Notes under the pieces: generated by a model | The model's database searches: none | What the model was told of the DNA's origin: nothing | What the model saw: only the letters and a program-made list of their open reading frames with translations | Part shown: positions 34,385 to 41,097 of the stretch, one piece after another | Position numbering within the stretch: position 1 is the first letter of the stretch | How the letters are laid out: every line of letters begins with the position of its first letter | DNA from: Streptomyces mashuensis | GTDB lineage: Bacteria > Actinomycetota > Actinomycetes > Streptomycetales > Streptomycetaceae | DNA: 64,000 nucleotides | Direction of reading: 5' to 3' | NCBI RefSeq assembly: GCF_014654785.1 | Contig: NZ_BNBD01000017.1 | Location: 1 to 64,000, forward strand | Translations under genes and position numbers: made by a program

Positions 34385-34612
34385 CTACCACCAGGAGGAG
34401 TCGAGGCGGCCTTCGATGGATCTGATGTTGGCGCGGGCGCAGGCGTCGCAGAAGTAGTGGCGGGTGCCGTTCTCGACGGAGCAGGTCCAGGTGGGGGGTG
34501 GGGTGCCGGTGGGGGCCACGGCGCCGCAGCGGGCGCAGACGACGGGCGGCGGGGGCGCGTCGGGCCGGTGGGGGTCGGGGTCCTGCGGCACGGGTTCATG
34601 CGGGTGGTCCAC
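34385..34612 (-). CDS. Small four-cysteine zinc-ribbon-like protein
   Basis: This 75-residue protein has a Pro/Asp-rich N-terminus and then CARCG, WTC and YFCDAC, five Cys in all with two CxxC pairs, which should bind zinc. It ends in IRSIEGRLDSSWW. The GTG at 34612 gives the expected length; longer in-frame starts run through the upstream terminator. The function is unknown; it looks like a conserved Streptomyces protein. It lies downstream of the wblC-linked genes on the same strand but after a strong hairpin. Confidence 0.8.
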   Translation of the reverse strand: MDHPHEPVPQDPDPHRPDAPPPPVVCARCGAVAPTGTPPPTWTCSVENGTRHYFCDACARANIRSIEGRLDSSWW

Positions 34613-34666
34613 AGCGCGACGATATCCCCGCAAGGAGCGGGAAAGCGGGTGGCACACCCGAAGGAA

Positions 34667-34694
34667 CGGGGCCGGTCCTTTCGGACCGGCCCCG
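34667..34694. terminator. Terminator after the wblC operon
   Basis: CGGGGCCGGTCC (34667-34678) and GGACCGGCCCCG (34683-34694) form a perfect 12-pair stem just past the stop of the small basic gene (34702), on its transcript side. Confidence 0.85.
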
Positions 34695-34701
34695 TGGTGT
34701 G

Positions 34702-35031
34702 TCACTGCATCACAGCCATGGCCAGTGCTCGGCGGGCGCGGAGCGAGGCGCGTTCGGCGCGCCGTTGCATCCGGCGTGCGGTGGCCAGCCGCACGGCCCT
34801 GCGTTCGGACTCCGCCTCGCGGAGGCGGTCGGCCATATGGGCCCTGGCCAGGGCTTCGGGGATGAGTTGCATGGCGAGGTTCCTGTTCTTGCGCGAGGCG
34901 GTCGCGCTCGTGGTTTCACGGTCGGGGGTGTGGGCGGAGCCGTAGGGCTCCGGGGACGGGCGCTGCATCGTGGGGTCCTGCTTCATCGGGTCGTGCGTGA
35001 GGGGGCGGTCGATCGTGCCGAGGGTGTTCAT
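34702..35031 (-). CDS. Small Arg-rich helical protein coupled to wblC
   Basis: This 109-residue protein has a polar N-terminal half and a C-terminal half that is almost pure Ala/Arg/Glu/Met helix (AHMADRLREAESERRAVRL-type), with about 20 Arg. The ATG at 35031 overlaps the wblC TGA by four bases (ATGA), so it is made along with WblC. No family is recognised. Its net charge and coupling suggest a nucleic-acid- or ribosome-binding helper, but this is inference only. An internal ATG at about 34980 is an alternative start. Confidence 0.75.
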   Translation of the reverse strand: MNTLGTIDRPLTHDPMKQDPTMQRPSPEPYGSAHTPDRETTSATASRKNRNLAMQLIPEALARAHMADRLREAESERRAVRLATARRMQRRAERASLRARRALAMAVMQ

Positions 35032-35399
35032 GCGACGACCGGGTTCTTGCGCGGGCGGCCGCGGGGCCGCTTGCGGGCCACGACCACGCCCTGGACGAAC
35101 AGCTCGCCGCCCCAGACGCCCCACGGCTCGCGGCGGTCCTTGGCGCCGGCGAGGCAGGCCGCGCGGAGCGGGCAGGTCTGGCAGAGCGACTTGGCGTACT
35201 CGACGTCGGCGGGCGACTCGGCGAAGAAGACCTCGGGGTCGTAGCTGCGGCAGGGCACGGACCCGCCGAGGCTCTCGATGGCGTCGTCGAGGTCGGTGAG
35301 GGTGGTGAGGGAAGCGAGCGGGGGCACGGTGTCCTCCGTGGGTGCGGGCGGGGGGATCAGGTCGGTGGCTACGGACGGGGTGTGTGCCTTGAGTTGCAC
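35028..35399 (-). CDS. wblC: WhiB-family regulator WblC (WhiB7 orthologue)
   Basis: This 123-residue Fe-S transcription factor activates intrinsic antibiotic-resistance genes. The [4Fe-4S] ligands are Cys50, Cys73, Cys76 and Cys82; the GVWGGE turn that contacts the principal sigma factor is at 94-99; and an AT-hook with RPRGRPRK at 111-118 binds AT-rich DNA upstream of target -35 elements. The AT-hook separates WblC/WhiB7 from other Wbl proteins. The GTG at 35399 has GAGGA nine bases before it. Expression is probably controlled by an attenuator leader (35460-35824) and by a promoter with the WblC-type AT-rich element. Position downstream of uvrD2 matches mycobacteria. Confidence 0.95.
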   Translation of the reverse strand: MQLKAHTPSVATDLIPPPAPTEDTVPPLASLTTLTDLDDAIESLGGSVPCRSYDPEVFFAESPADVEYAKSLCQTCPLRAACLAGAKDRREPWGVWGGELFVQGVVVARKRPRGRPRKNPVVA

Positions 35400-35459
35400 G
35401 GTGGTGGTGTCCTCGTCTGTTGTTCCGGCTGGTGGCCGGGCGGGTTCCCCAGGCTTGGG

Positions 35460-35504
35460 GGCAAACAAAAGGGCCGCGGATCCCGGTGTGGGTTCCGCGG
35501 CCCT
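35460..35504 (-). terminator. Intrinsic attenuator terminator in the wblC leader
   Basis: On the minus strand AGGGCCGCGGA (from 35504) pairs perfectly with TCCGCGGCCCT (to 35470), followed at once by TTTTGTTTGC. It is a textbook Rho-independent terminator 70 bases before the wblC start, a rarity in this GC-rich window, and it is placed to abort transcripts before wblC. Confidence 0.92.
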
Positions 35505-35563
35505 GGAAGGTGCCGACCTGATCGCGATCAGGCTGGATCTCTCCAGGGTTCGAGCCCGCGGAA
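35493..35563 (-). promoter_or_regulatory. Antiterminator element of the wblC leader
   Basis: The 5' arm of the terminator (35506-35493 on the RNA, CCAGGGCCGCGGAA) is also the exact complement of TTCCGCGG plus CCCTGG at 35563-35543, which are split by a seven-base bulge. That upstream strand lies in the last codons of the upstream ORF. The two pairings exclude each other, so ribosome position can choose between them. Confidence 0.8.
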
Positions 35564-35824
35564 GGCCCACGTCTTGGGAAGGTGCAGTGCGTTCGGGAAT
35601 CCGGCGCCGTTGGCCTCTGCCGCGCGCGGGCGGGCGTAGACCGGTGCCTTGGCTGCCGATGCCGGCCGTACGGCGCACGCCTGGACCAGGAGCTGTTCGC
35701 GCTGGACCGGGGCGGCGACGGACACACCGGTGCCCTGGAAGGAGCCGGTGGTGGCGCCGAGCATGGCGGCGGAGCCGATCTGGCGATCGGTCATTTTGGC
35801 GCTGGTGTTGATGAAGCTGATCAT
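35528..35824 (-). CDS. wblC leader upstream ORF (98 codons)
   Basis: This ORF starts at ATG 35824 with AGGAGGCGGAGAAA before it, one of the best ribosome sites in the window, and ends at 35528, 22 bases before the attenuator stem. The product has an Ile/Ser/Thr-rich start (MISFINTSAKM), a Gly/Ala middle and no recognised domain. Its last codons contain the antiterminator strand. Its role is therefore likely regulatory: smooth translation lets the terminator form, while drug-stalled translation exposes the antiterminator. Ribosome-mediated attenuation of this kind is known for whiB7/wblC; the peptide itself may be dispensable. Confidence 0.8.
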   Translation of the reverse strand: MISFINTSAKMTDRQIGSAAMLGATTGSFQGTGVSVAAPVQREQLLVQACAVRPASAAKAPVYARPRAAEANGAGFPNALHLPKTWAFRGLEPWRDPA

Positions 35825-35943
35825 TTTCTCCGCCTCCTCTCGGCGTCTCGGGGACCTGCGCGAGCGGGTCCTGGTCTTCGGTTCAGTACAGCACGGAATC
35901 AACGAACCCCGGAAGTGCCGAAGGTCGCTCTTTCCTGCTCGGA

Positions 35944-35982
35944 AGGCTATGGGTAGGCCCTCCGCGTGCGCAAACTATTTTT
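35944..35982 (-). promoter_or_regulatory. Promoter of wblC leader with AT-rich WblC-type element
   Basis: Reading the minus strand: AAAAATAG (35982-35975), then TTGCGC as -35 (35973-35968), an 18-base spacer and TAGCCT as -10 (35949-35944). A short AT-rich patch directly before the -35 is the known target of WhiB7/WblC AT-hooks and implies autoactivation. It overlaps the stop codon of the upstream helicase gene. Confidence 0.7.
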
Positions 35983-38188
35983 CCGGAGAATCTTCGGAGG
36001 CGTCGTGCGACGTCTCTTCCGGCTCCTGTTCCGGCTCTCTGCCCGCGCACAGTGCGAGGACGTCGGCGCCGTACCGGTCGAGCTTCCGTCCTCCTACTCC
36101 TGGGATGCGCGCGAGGTCCGCTTCGGTTCCCGGCAGGGCCTCGGCGATGGCCATCAGGGTCTTGTCGGTGAAGACGCAGAACGCCGGCTGGCCCTGGCGG
36201 CGGGCCTGCTCGGCCCGCCAGTCGCGCAGCCGCTCGTAGAGCGCCTCGTCGAGGTCGGAGGGGCAGTCCTCGCAGCGCATCAGTTTGATCTCGCCGGCGT
36301 CCGTGAGGGACCTGCCGCAGACGCGGCAGCGCACGGTGGCGCGCTGCCGGGGTGCGGTGCCCCGTTCGACGCCGCCCTGGGCGGGGCGGGGGGCGGTGCC
36401 GTGGCGGAGGACGGCCGCGGTGCCGGGGCGCAGGCCGTCGAGGAAGCGGGTGGGTCTGCGGGAGGGGCGGCCGCCCGGCGTTCTGGACAGGGCCCAGGAG
36501 AGCGTGAGGTGGGTGCGGGCGCGGGTGACGCCGACGTAGAGGAGGCGGCGTTCCTCCTCGATCTGTTCGTCGGTGCGGGCGTAGGTGATGGGGAGCATGC
36601 CGTCGGTGAGGCCGACGAGGAAGACGGCGTCCCATTCGAGGCCCTTGGCGGCGTGGAGTGAGGCGAGCGTCACACCTTCGACGGTGGGGGCGTGCTGGGC
36701 TCCGGCGCGTTCGTCGAGTTCGGTGACGAGGTCGGCGAGGGTGGCGCCGGGGTGGGCGCGGACGTAGTCCTCGGCGAGGCGGACGAGGGCGGCGAGGGAT
36801 TCCCAGCGGTCGCGGACGGCTCCGGAGCCGGCGGGGGGCTGGGGGGTCCAGCCGACGCCGCCGAGGACGGCGCGGACCTGGGAGGGGACGTCGTCGGCGT
36901 CGGCGAGGCGGGGGTCGGCGTGGCCGCCGGCGCGGGCGGCGCCGCGCAGCAGCAGTCCGGCCTCGCGTACCTCGGGCCGTTCGAAGAAGCGCTCGGCGCC
37001 GCGCATCTGGTAGGGGACGCCGGCGTCGGCGAGGGCCTGTTCGTAGACCTCGGACTGGGCGTTGATGCGGTAGAGGACGGCGATCTCGCTGGCGGGGACG
37101 CCGGAGTCGATGAGGTCGCGGACGCGGCGGGCGGTGCCTTCGGCCTCGGTGGGTTCGTCGGCGTACTCGGCGTAGTGGGGGTGGGGGCCGGCGGGGCGCT
37201 GGGAGATCAGTTCCAGGCGGTGTTCGGCGGCGCGGCCGCGGGCCTGGGCGAGGAGGCCGTTGGCGAGGTGGACGACCTGGGGGGTGGAGCGGTAGTCGCG
37301 GACGAGTTTGACGACGGTGGCGTGGGGGTGGCGGGTGCGGAAGTTCAGCAGGTGGTCGGGGGTGGCGCCGGTGAAGGAGTAGATGGTCTGGCTGGCGTCG
37401 CCGACGACGCAGAGGGTGTCGCGGTCGCCGAGCCAGAGGTCGAGGAGGCGCTGCTGGAGGGGGCTGACGTCCTGGTACTCGTCGACGACGAAGTGCTGGT
37501 ACTGGCGGCGGACGGTGTCGGCGATGTCGGCGCGGTCCTGGAGGATGCCGACGGTGAGGAGGAGGACGTCCTCGAAGTCGATGACGCCGCGGTCGCGCTT
37601 GAGCTGTTCGTAGGTGCCGTAGAGGAGGGCGGTCTCGGCGGGGTCGCGGGGGGCTTCGCGGCCGCTCTTGGCGACGAGGGCGGGGTAGTCGTCGGGGACG
37701 GTCTGGGTGACCTTGGCCCATTCGATCTCGGCGGTGACGTCGCGGAGCTCGTTGCGGTCGAGGCGGACGCGGCAGCGGGTGGCGGCTTCGGCGACGAGCT
37801 GGGCCTTGCGTTCGAGGAGGCGGGGCATGTCGCCGCCGACGGCCTTGGGCCAGAAGTACTGGAGCTGGCGGAGGGCCGCGGAGTGGAAGGTGCGGGCCTG
37901 GACGCCGCCGGCGCCGAGCTGCCGGAGCCTGCCGCGCATTTCTCCGGCGGCACGGTTGGTGAAGGTGACGGCGAGCACACTGGCGGGCTGGAGGATGCCG
38001 GAGCGGACGCCGTAGGCGATGCGGTGGGTGATGGCGCGGGTCTTGCCGGTGCCGGCGCCGGCCAGTACGCACACCGGGCCGCTCAGGGCGGTGGCCACGG
38101 CGCGCTGCTCGGGGTCGAGCCCGTCGAGCACGGCGTCGGCGGAGTCCGGCACCTGGGGGAAGAGGGTGGAGTGCGTTACTGCTGTCAC
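35975..38188 (-). CDS. uvrD2: UvrD2-type ATP-dependent DNA helicase with HRDC domain
   Basis: This 737-residue superfamily 1A helicase translocates 3'-5'. Walker A is AGAGTGKT (about 43-50), motif II is VVDEYQDVSPLQ, motif III covers GDASQTIYSFTGA, and motif VI is LLYVGVTRART. A CRVCG...CEDC four-Cys linker precedes a C-terminal HRDC domain (about 640-710), the layout of mycobacterial UvrD2. The GTG at 38188 lacks a strong ribosome site. It is divergent from mrx1. The wblC promoter lies at its end, as in mycobacteria where whiB7 follows uvrD2. Confidence 0.94.
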   Translation of the reverse strand: MTAVTHSTLFPQVPDSADAVLDGLDPEQRAVATALSGPVCVLAGAGTGKTRAITHRIAYGVRSGILQPASVLAVTFTNRAAGEMRGRLRQLGAGGVQARTFHSAALRQLQYFWPKAVGGDMPRLLERKAQLVAEAATRCRVRLDRNELRDVTAEIEWAKVTQTVPDDYPALVAKSGREAPRDPAETALLYGTYEQLKRDRGVIDFEDVLLLTVGILQDRADIADTVRRQYQHFVVDEYQDVSPLQQRLLDLWLGDRDTLCVVGDASQTIYSFTGATPDHLLNFRTRHPHATVVKLVRDYRSTPQVVHLANGLLAQARGRAAEHRLELISQRPAGPHPHYAEYADEPTEAEGTARRVRDLIDSGVPASEIAVLYRINAQSEVYEQALADAGVPYQMRGAERFFERPEVREAGLLLRGAARAGGHADPRLADADDVPSQVRAVLGGVGWTPQPPAGSGAVRDRWESLAALVRLAEDYVRAHPGATLADLVTELDERAGAQHAPTVEGVTLASLHAAKGLEWDAVFLVGLTDGMLPITYARTDEQIEEERRLLYVGVTRARTHLTLSWALSRTPGGRPSRRPTRFLDGLRPGTAAVLRHGTAPRPAQGGVERGTAPRQRATVRCRVCGRSLTDAGEIKLMRCEDCPSDLDEALYERLRDWRAEQARRQGQPAFCVFTDKTLMAIAEALPGTEADLARIPGVGGRKLDRYGADVLALCAGREPEQEPEETSHDASEDSPEK

Positions 38189-38268
38189 CCCGCCATGCTG
38201 CCAGGTCGGGCGGGGTGACCGGGAATGTTGTCCACAGGCGGGGTGGGGCGGTACGACTATGGGGCTGC

Positions 38269-38295
38269 GGGAATGGTCCGGCGTGGACGTGCGTT
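38269..38295 (+). promoter_or_regulatory. SigR-dependent promoter of mrx1
   Basis: GGGAAT at 38269-38274, exactly 18 bases, then GTT at 38293-38295 is a perfect match to the SigR consensus. The mrx1 ATG lies 42 bases downstream of the -10. It places mycoredoxin in the thiol-stress regulon. Confidence 0.9.
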
Positions 38296-38336
38296 CCCTC
38301 TGCGGAACCTCTCCCCTACTGAAGGAGCACCGGTCG

Positions 38337-38594
38337 ATGTCGGGCACCGTGACGATGTACAGCACCACCTGGTGCGGCTACTGCCGCCGGCTGAAGAGCC
38401 AGATGGATCGCGAGGGCATCACGTACAACGAGATCAACATCGAGCACGACGCCGACTCGGCGGCCTTTGTGGAGAAGGTGAACGGCGGGAACCAGACCGT
38501 TCCGACGGTCCACATCGTTCCCGCGAACGGCGGCGAGGCCGTGACGATGACCAATCCGAGCCTGGCGCAGGTCAAGCAGGCCCTGGGCGCCTGA
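38337..38594 (+). CDS. mrx1: Mycoredoxin (mycothiol-dependent glutaredoxin-like)
   Basis: This 85-residue thioredoxin-fold protein reduces protein-mycothiol mixed disulfides. The active site is WCGYC (Cys13, Cys16); the cis-Pro segment is QTVPTVHI, and the last helix starts after MTNPSLAQVK. GAAGGAG lies nine bases before the ATG. It is divergent from uvrD2 and convergent with nudC, the same company as in mycobacteria, and has its own SigR-type promoter. Mycothiol is the actinobacterial low-molecular-weight thiol, so this also supports the taxonomic call. Confidence 0.95.
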   Translation: MSGTVTMYSTTWCGYCRRLKSQMDREGITYNEINIEHDADSAAFVEKVNGGNQTVPTVHIVPANGGEAVTMTNPSLAQVKQALGA

Positions 38595-38608
38595 GCGTAC
38601 GCGGAAGA

Positions 38609-38633
38609 AGGCCCCCGCCGCGGCGGGGGCTTT
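38609..38633. terminator. Terminator between mrx1 and nudC
   Basis: GCCCCCGCCG (38611-38620) and CGGCGGGGGC (38621-38630) form a strong near-loopless stem, with AAG before and TTT after, so it can work in both directions between these convergent genes. Confidence 0.85.
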
Positions 38634-38644
38634 CCCGTGTCCGG

Positions 38645-39574
38645 CTACGGCAGGGGTTCGCCGTACCACATCTCGATGAGGCGGGCGGCGATGGAGATGC
38701 CGGTGGGCGGCAGGACCTCGCCGGAGGCGAAGGCGGCCCGCAGGTCGTCGCGGGAGAACCAGCGTGCTTCGTGGATCTCCTCGCCGTCGACCTGGATGTC
38801 GGCGGAGGTGGCGCGGGCCATGAAGCCGAGCATGAGGCTGGAGGGGAAGGGCCAGGGCTGGCTGGCGACGTACTCGACGTCGCCGACGACGACGCCGGCT
38901 TCCTCGGCGACCTCGCGGCGCACGGCCTGCTCGATGGATTCGCCGGGTTCGACGAAGCCGGCGAGGGTGGAGAAGCGGCCTTCGGGCCAGTGCATCTGGC
39001 GGCCGAGGAGGGCGCGGTCCTTCTCGTCGGTGACCAGCATGATCACGGCGGGGTCGGTGCGCGGGTAGTGCTCGGCGCCGCAGGCGGGGCAGCGGCGGAT
39101 GTGGCCGGCGGCGGCGATGACGGTGCGCTCGCCGCAGCGGGAGCAGAAGCGGTGGAGGCGCTGCCAGTTCTCCAGGGCGACGGCGTGCACGAGGAGGCCG
39201 GCGTCGCGGGGCGAGAGGAGCAGTCCGGCCTCGCGGAGCCCGGCGGGCCGCGCGGACTGGTCCATGCGGCCGGGCAGGGTGTCCTTCTGCAGGGCGAAGT
39301 AGGCGACGCCGTCGGCGTCCTGGCCGAGGAAGTAGCGGTGGGTCTCGGTGGGGGGTGCCTCGAAGGCGGGGGTCATGACCAGTTCGGTGCGGCCGTCGGG
39401 GGTGTCGTCGACCAGGGCCTGGCCGCCGGAGACCACGAAGACCCGCGTCGAGGGGTGGCTCCAGGCGGCGGAGAGCCAGGCCTCGTCGAGGCGGTGGTGG
39501 GCGGCGCGGTCGATGCCGCTGGCGCCGCTGAGTGTGATCGGCCGGTCGGTGGCGTGTTCGGTCCAGGTGGTCAC
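38645..39574 (-). CDS. nudC: NAD(+) diphosphatase / RNA deNADding enzyme NudC
   Basis: This 309-residue enzyme hydrolyses NADH and removes NAD caps from RNA. Zinc ribbon FCSRCG...RCPACG is at about 140-165, the Nudix box GFVEPGESIEQAVRREVAEEAG is present in parts (GFVEPGES, REVAEEAG), and the SQPWPFPSSLM motif specific to NudC follows. I chose the GTG at 39574 because the sequence from there (starting TTWTEHATDRP) looks like the family N-terminus; a GTG at 39616 would lie three bases past the dipeptidase stop. It is probably in an operon with that dipeptidase. Confidence 0.94.
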   Translation of the reverse strand: MTTWTEHATDRPITLSGASGIDRAAHHRLDEAWLSAAWSHPSTRVFVVSGGQALVDDTPDGRTELVMTPAFEAPPTETHRYFLGQDADGVAYFALQKDTLPGRMDQSARPAGLREAGLLLSPRDAGLLVHAVALENWQRLHRFCSRCGERTVIAAAGHIRRCPACGAEHYPRTDPAVIMLVTDEKDRALLGRQMHWPEGRFSTLAGFVEPGESIEQAVRREVAEEAGVVVGDVEYVASQPWPFPSSLMLGFMARATSADIQVDGEEIHEARWFSRDDLRAAFASGEVLPPTGISIAARLIEMWYGEPLP

Positions 39575-39619
39575 GGGTGTTTCCAACTCCCCCTCGGAAT
39601 GGTGGTCGTACGTCACGCG

Positions 39620-41050
39620 TCAGGCGGCGGGCCGGCCGGTGGCGTGGGTGCCGGTGCTGCCGAGCTCTTCCCACAGGTGCGCGGCGGCTTCGGCGCCCTT
39701 GAGGAGGAGGCCGGTCTCGACCTTCTCGTTGGGGGCGTGCCAGCCGTCGGAGGGCACGGAGATGCCGAGGAAGAGCACGGGTGCTCCCAGGACGTCCTGG
39801 AGGTCGGCGGCGGGCCCGGAGCCGCCCTCGCGGGTGAAACGGATCTTCTGGCCGAAGGCGCGGCCCATGGCGGTGACGAGGCTGCGCAGGGCCGGGTGGT
39901 CGATGGGGGTGAGGCAGGGGCGGGTGGCGCCGGTGAAGACGGTCTCGTGCCGGATGCCGGCGGGCAGGCGGTCGGCGACCCAGTCGCGGACGAGGGCCTG
40001 GATGCGGTCGGGGTCCTGCCCGGCGACCAGCCGGAAGGACAGCTTCAGCCGGGCGGAGGCGGGGACGATGGTCTTGCCGCCGGGGCCGCCGTAGCCGCCG
40101 GTGATGCCGTTGACCTCGGCGGTGGGGCGGGCCCAGACGCGCTCGAGGGTGCTGTAGCCGCTCTCGCCGAGGGCGGCGTGGGAGTGGGCGGCGCGCAGCC
40201 AGCGGTCCTCGTCGAAGGGCAGCTCGGCGATGAGGCGGCGTTCTTCGTCGGTGAGCTCGGTGATGCCGTCGTAGAAGCCGGGGAGGGTGACGCGGCGGTC
40301 GTCGTCGTGGAGGGCGGCGACGAGGCGGGCGGCCTCGGTGGCGGGGTTGGGCACGGCGCCGCCGTAGGCGCCGGAGTGGATGTCCTGGTCGGGTCCGTGG
40401 AGGGTGATCTCGCACTCGACGAGGCCGCGGAGGCCGGTGCAGACGGTGGGGGTGTCCTCGGCCCACATGCCGGTGTCGGAGACGATCACGACGTCGCAGG
40501 CGAGGCGGTCGGCGTGGGTCTTGAGGAGGGCGGGGAAGTTCGGTGAGCCGGACTCCTCCTCGCCCTCGACGAGCAGCTTGAGGTTGACGGCGGGCGCGGT
40601 GCGGCCGGTGGCGGCGAGGTGGGCGCGGACGCCGAGGGTGTGGAAGAACACCTGGCCCTTGTCGTCGGCGGCGCCGCGGGCGTGGAGGCGGCCGTCGGTG
40701 AGGACGGGCTCGAACGGGTCGGTGTGCCAGCCGTCCTCGCGGGCGGCGGGCTGCACGTCGTGGTGGCCGTAGACGAGGACGGTGGGGGCGCCGGGGGTGC
40801 CGGAGGGCCATTCGGCGAACACCGCGGGGGCGCCTTCGCCGTTCTCGCCGGTGGGCCACACCTCGGCGACGGGGAAGCCGGTGGCGGTGAGAGCCTCGGC
40901 CAGCCAGGCGGCGCTGCGCCGTGTGTCGTCGGCGTGGGCGGGGTCGGCCCACACGGAGGGGATGCGCAGCCACTCGGCGAGGTCGTCGAGGAACGCGGCG
41001 CTGTGGCCTTCGATGTACGTGCGGACGGCGCTGTCCGGGGTGCTGCTCAT
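39620..41050 (-). CDS. M20-family dipeptidase
   Basis: This 476-residue zinc dipeptidase has the family's metal sites: YGHHDVQPA (His), GAADDKG (bridging Asp), EGEEESGS (general base Glu and ligand) and the dimerisation-domain DIHSGAYGG. A final His occurs in DGWHAPNEK. Length suits cytosolic M20A dipeptidases acting on short peptides. The ATG at 41050 gives the expected MSSTPDSAVRTYI start. It lies between adnB and nudC on the same strand, a place occupied by an ion-channel gene in mycobacteria, so it is an insertion or substitution relative to that order. Confidence 0.92.
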   Translation of the reverse strand: MSSTPDSAVRTYIEGHSAAFLDDLAEWLRIPSVWADPAHADDTRRSAAWLAEALTATGFPVAEVWPTGENGEGAPAVFAEWPSGTPGAPTVLVYGHHDVQPAAREDGWHTDPFEPVLTDGRLHARGAADDKGQVFFHTLGVRAHLAATGRTAPAVNLKLLVEGEEESGSPNFPALLKTHADRLACDVVIVSDTGMWAEDTPTVCTGLRGLVECEITLHGPDQDIHSGAYGGAVPNPATEAARLVAALHDDDRRVTLPGFYDGITELTDEERRLIAELPFDEDRWLRAAHSHAALGESGYSTLERVWARPTAEVNGITGGYGGPGGKTIVPASARLKLSFRLVAGQDPDRIQALVRDWVADRLPAGIRHETVFTGATRPCLTPIDHPALRSLVTAMGRAFGQKIRFTREGGSGPAADLQDVLGAPVLFLGISVPSDGWHAPNEKVETGLLLKGAEAAAHLWEELGSTGTHATGRPAA

Positions 41051-41097
41051 GGCTCCGAGCCTAGCCGGAGCGGTGGTGTGACCAGGAGCGGGATTTC

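Noticed and set aside
38222..38247. Another GGGAAT near uvrD2/mrx1 as a SigR promoter
   Set aside because: Eighteen bases downstream there is no GTT, and the next GGGAAT at 38269 fits exactly.
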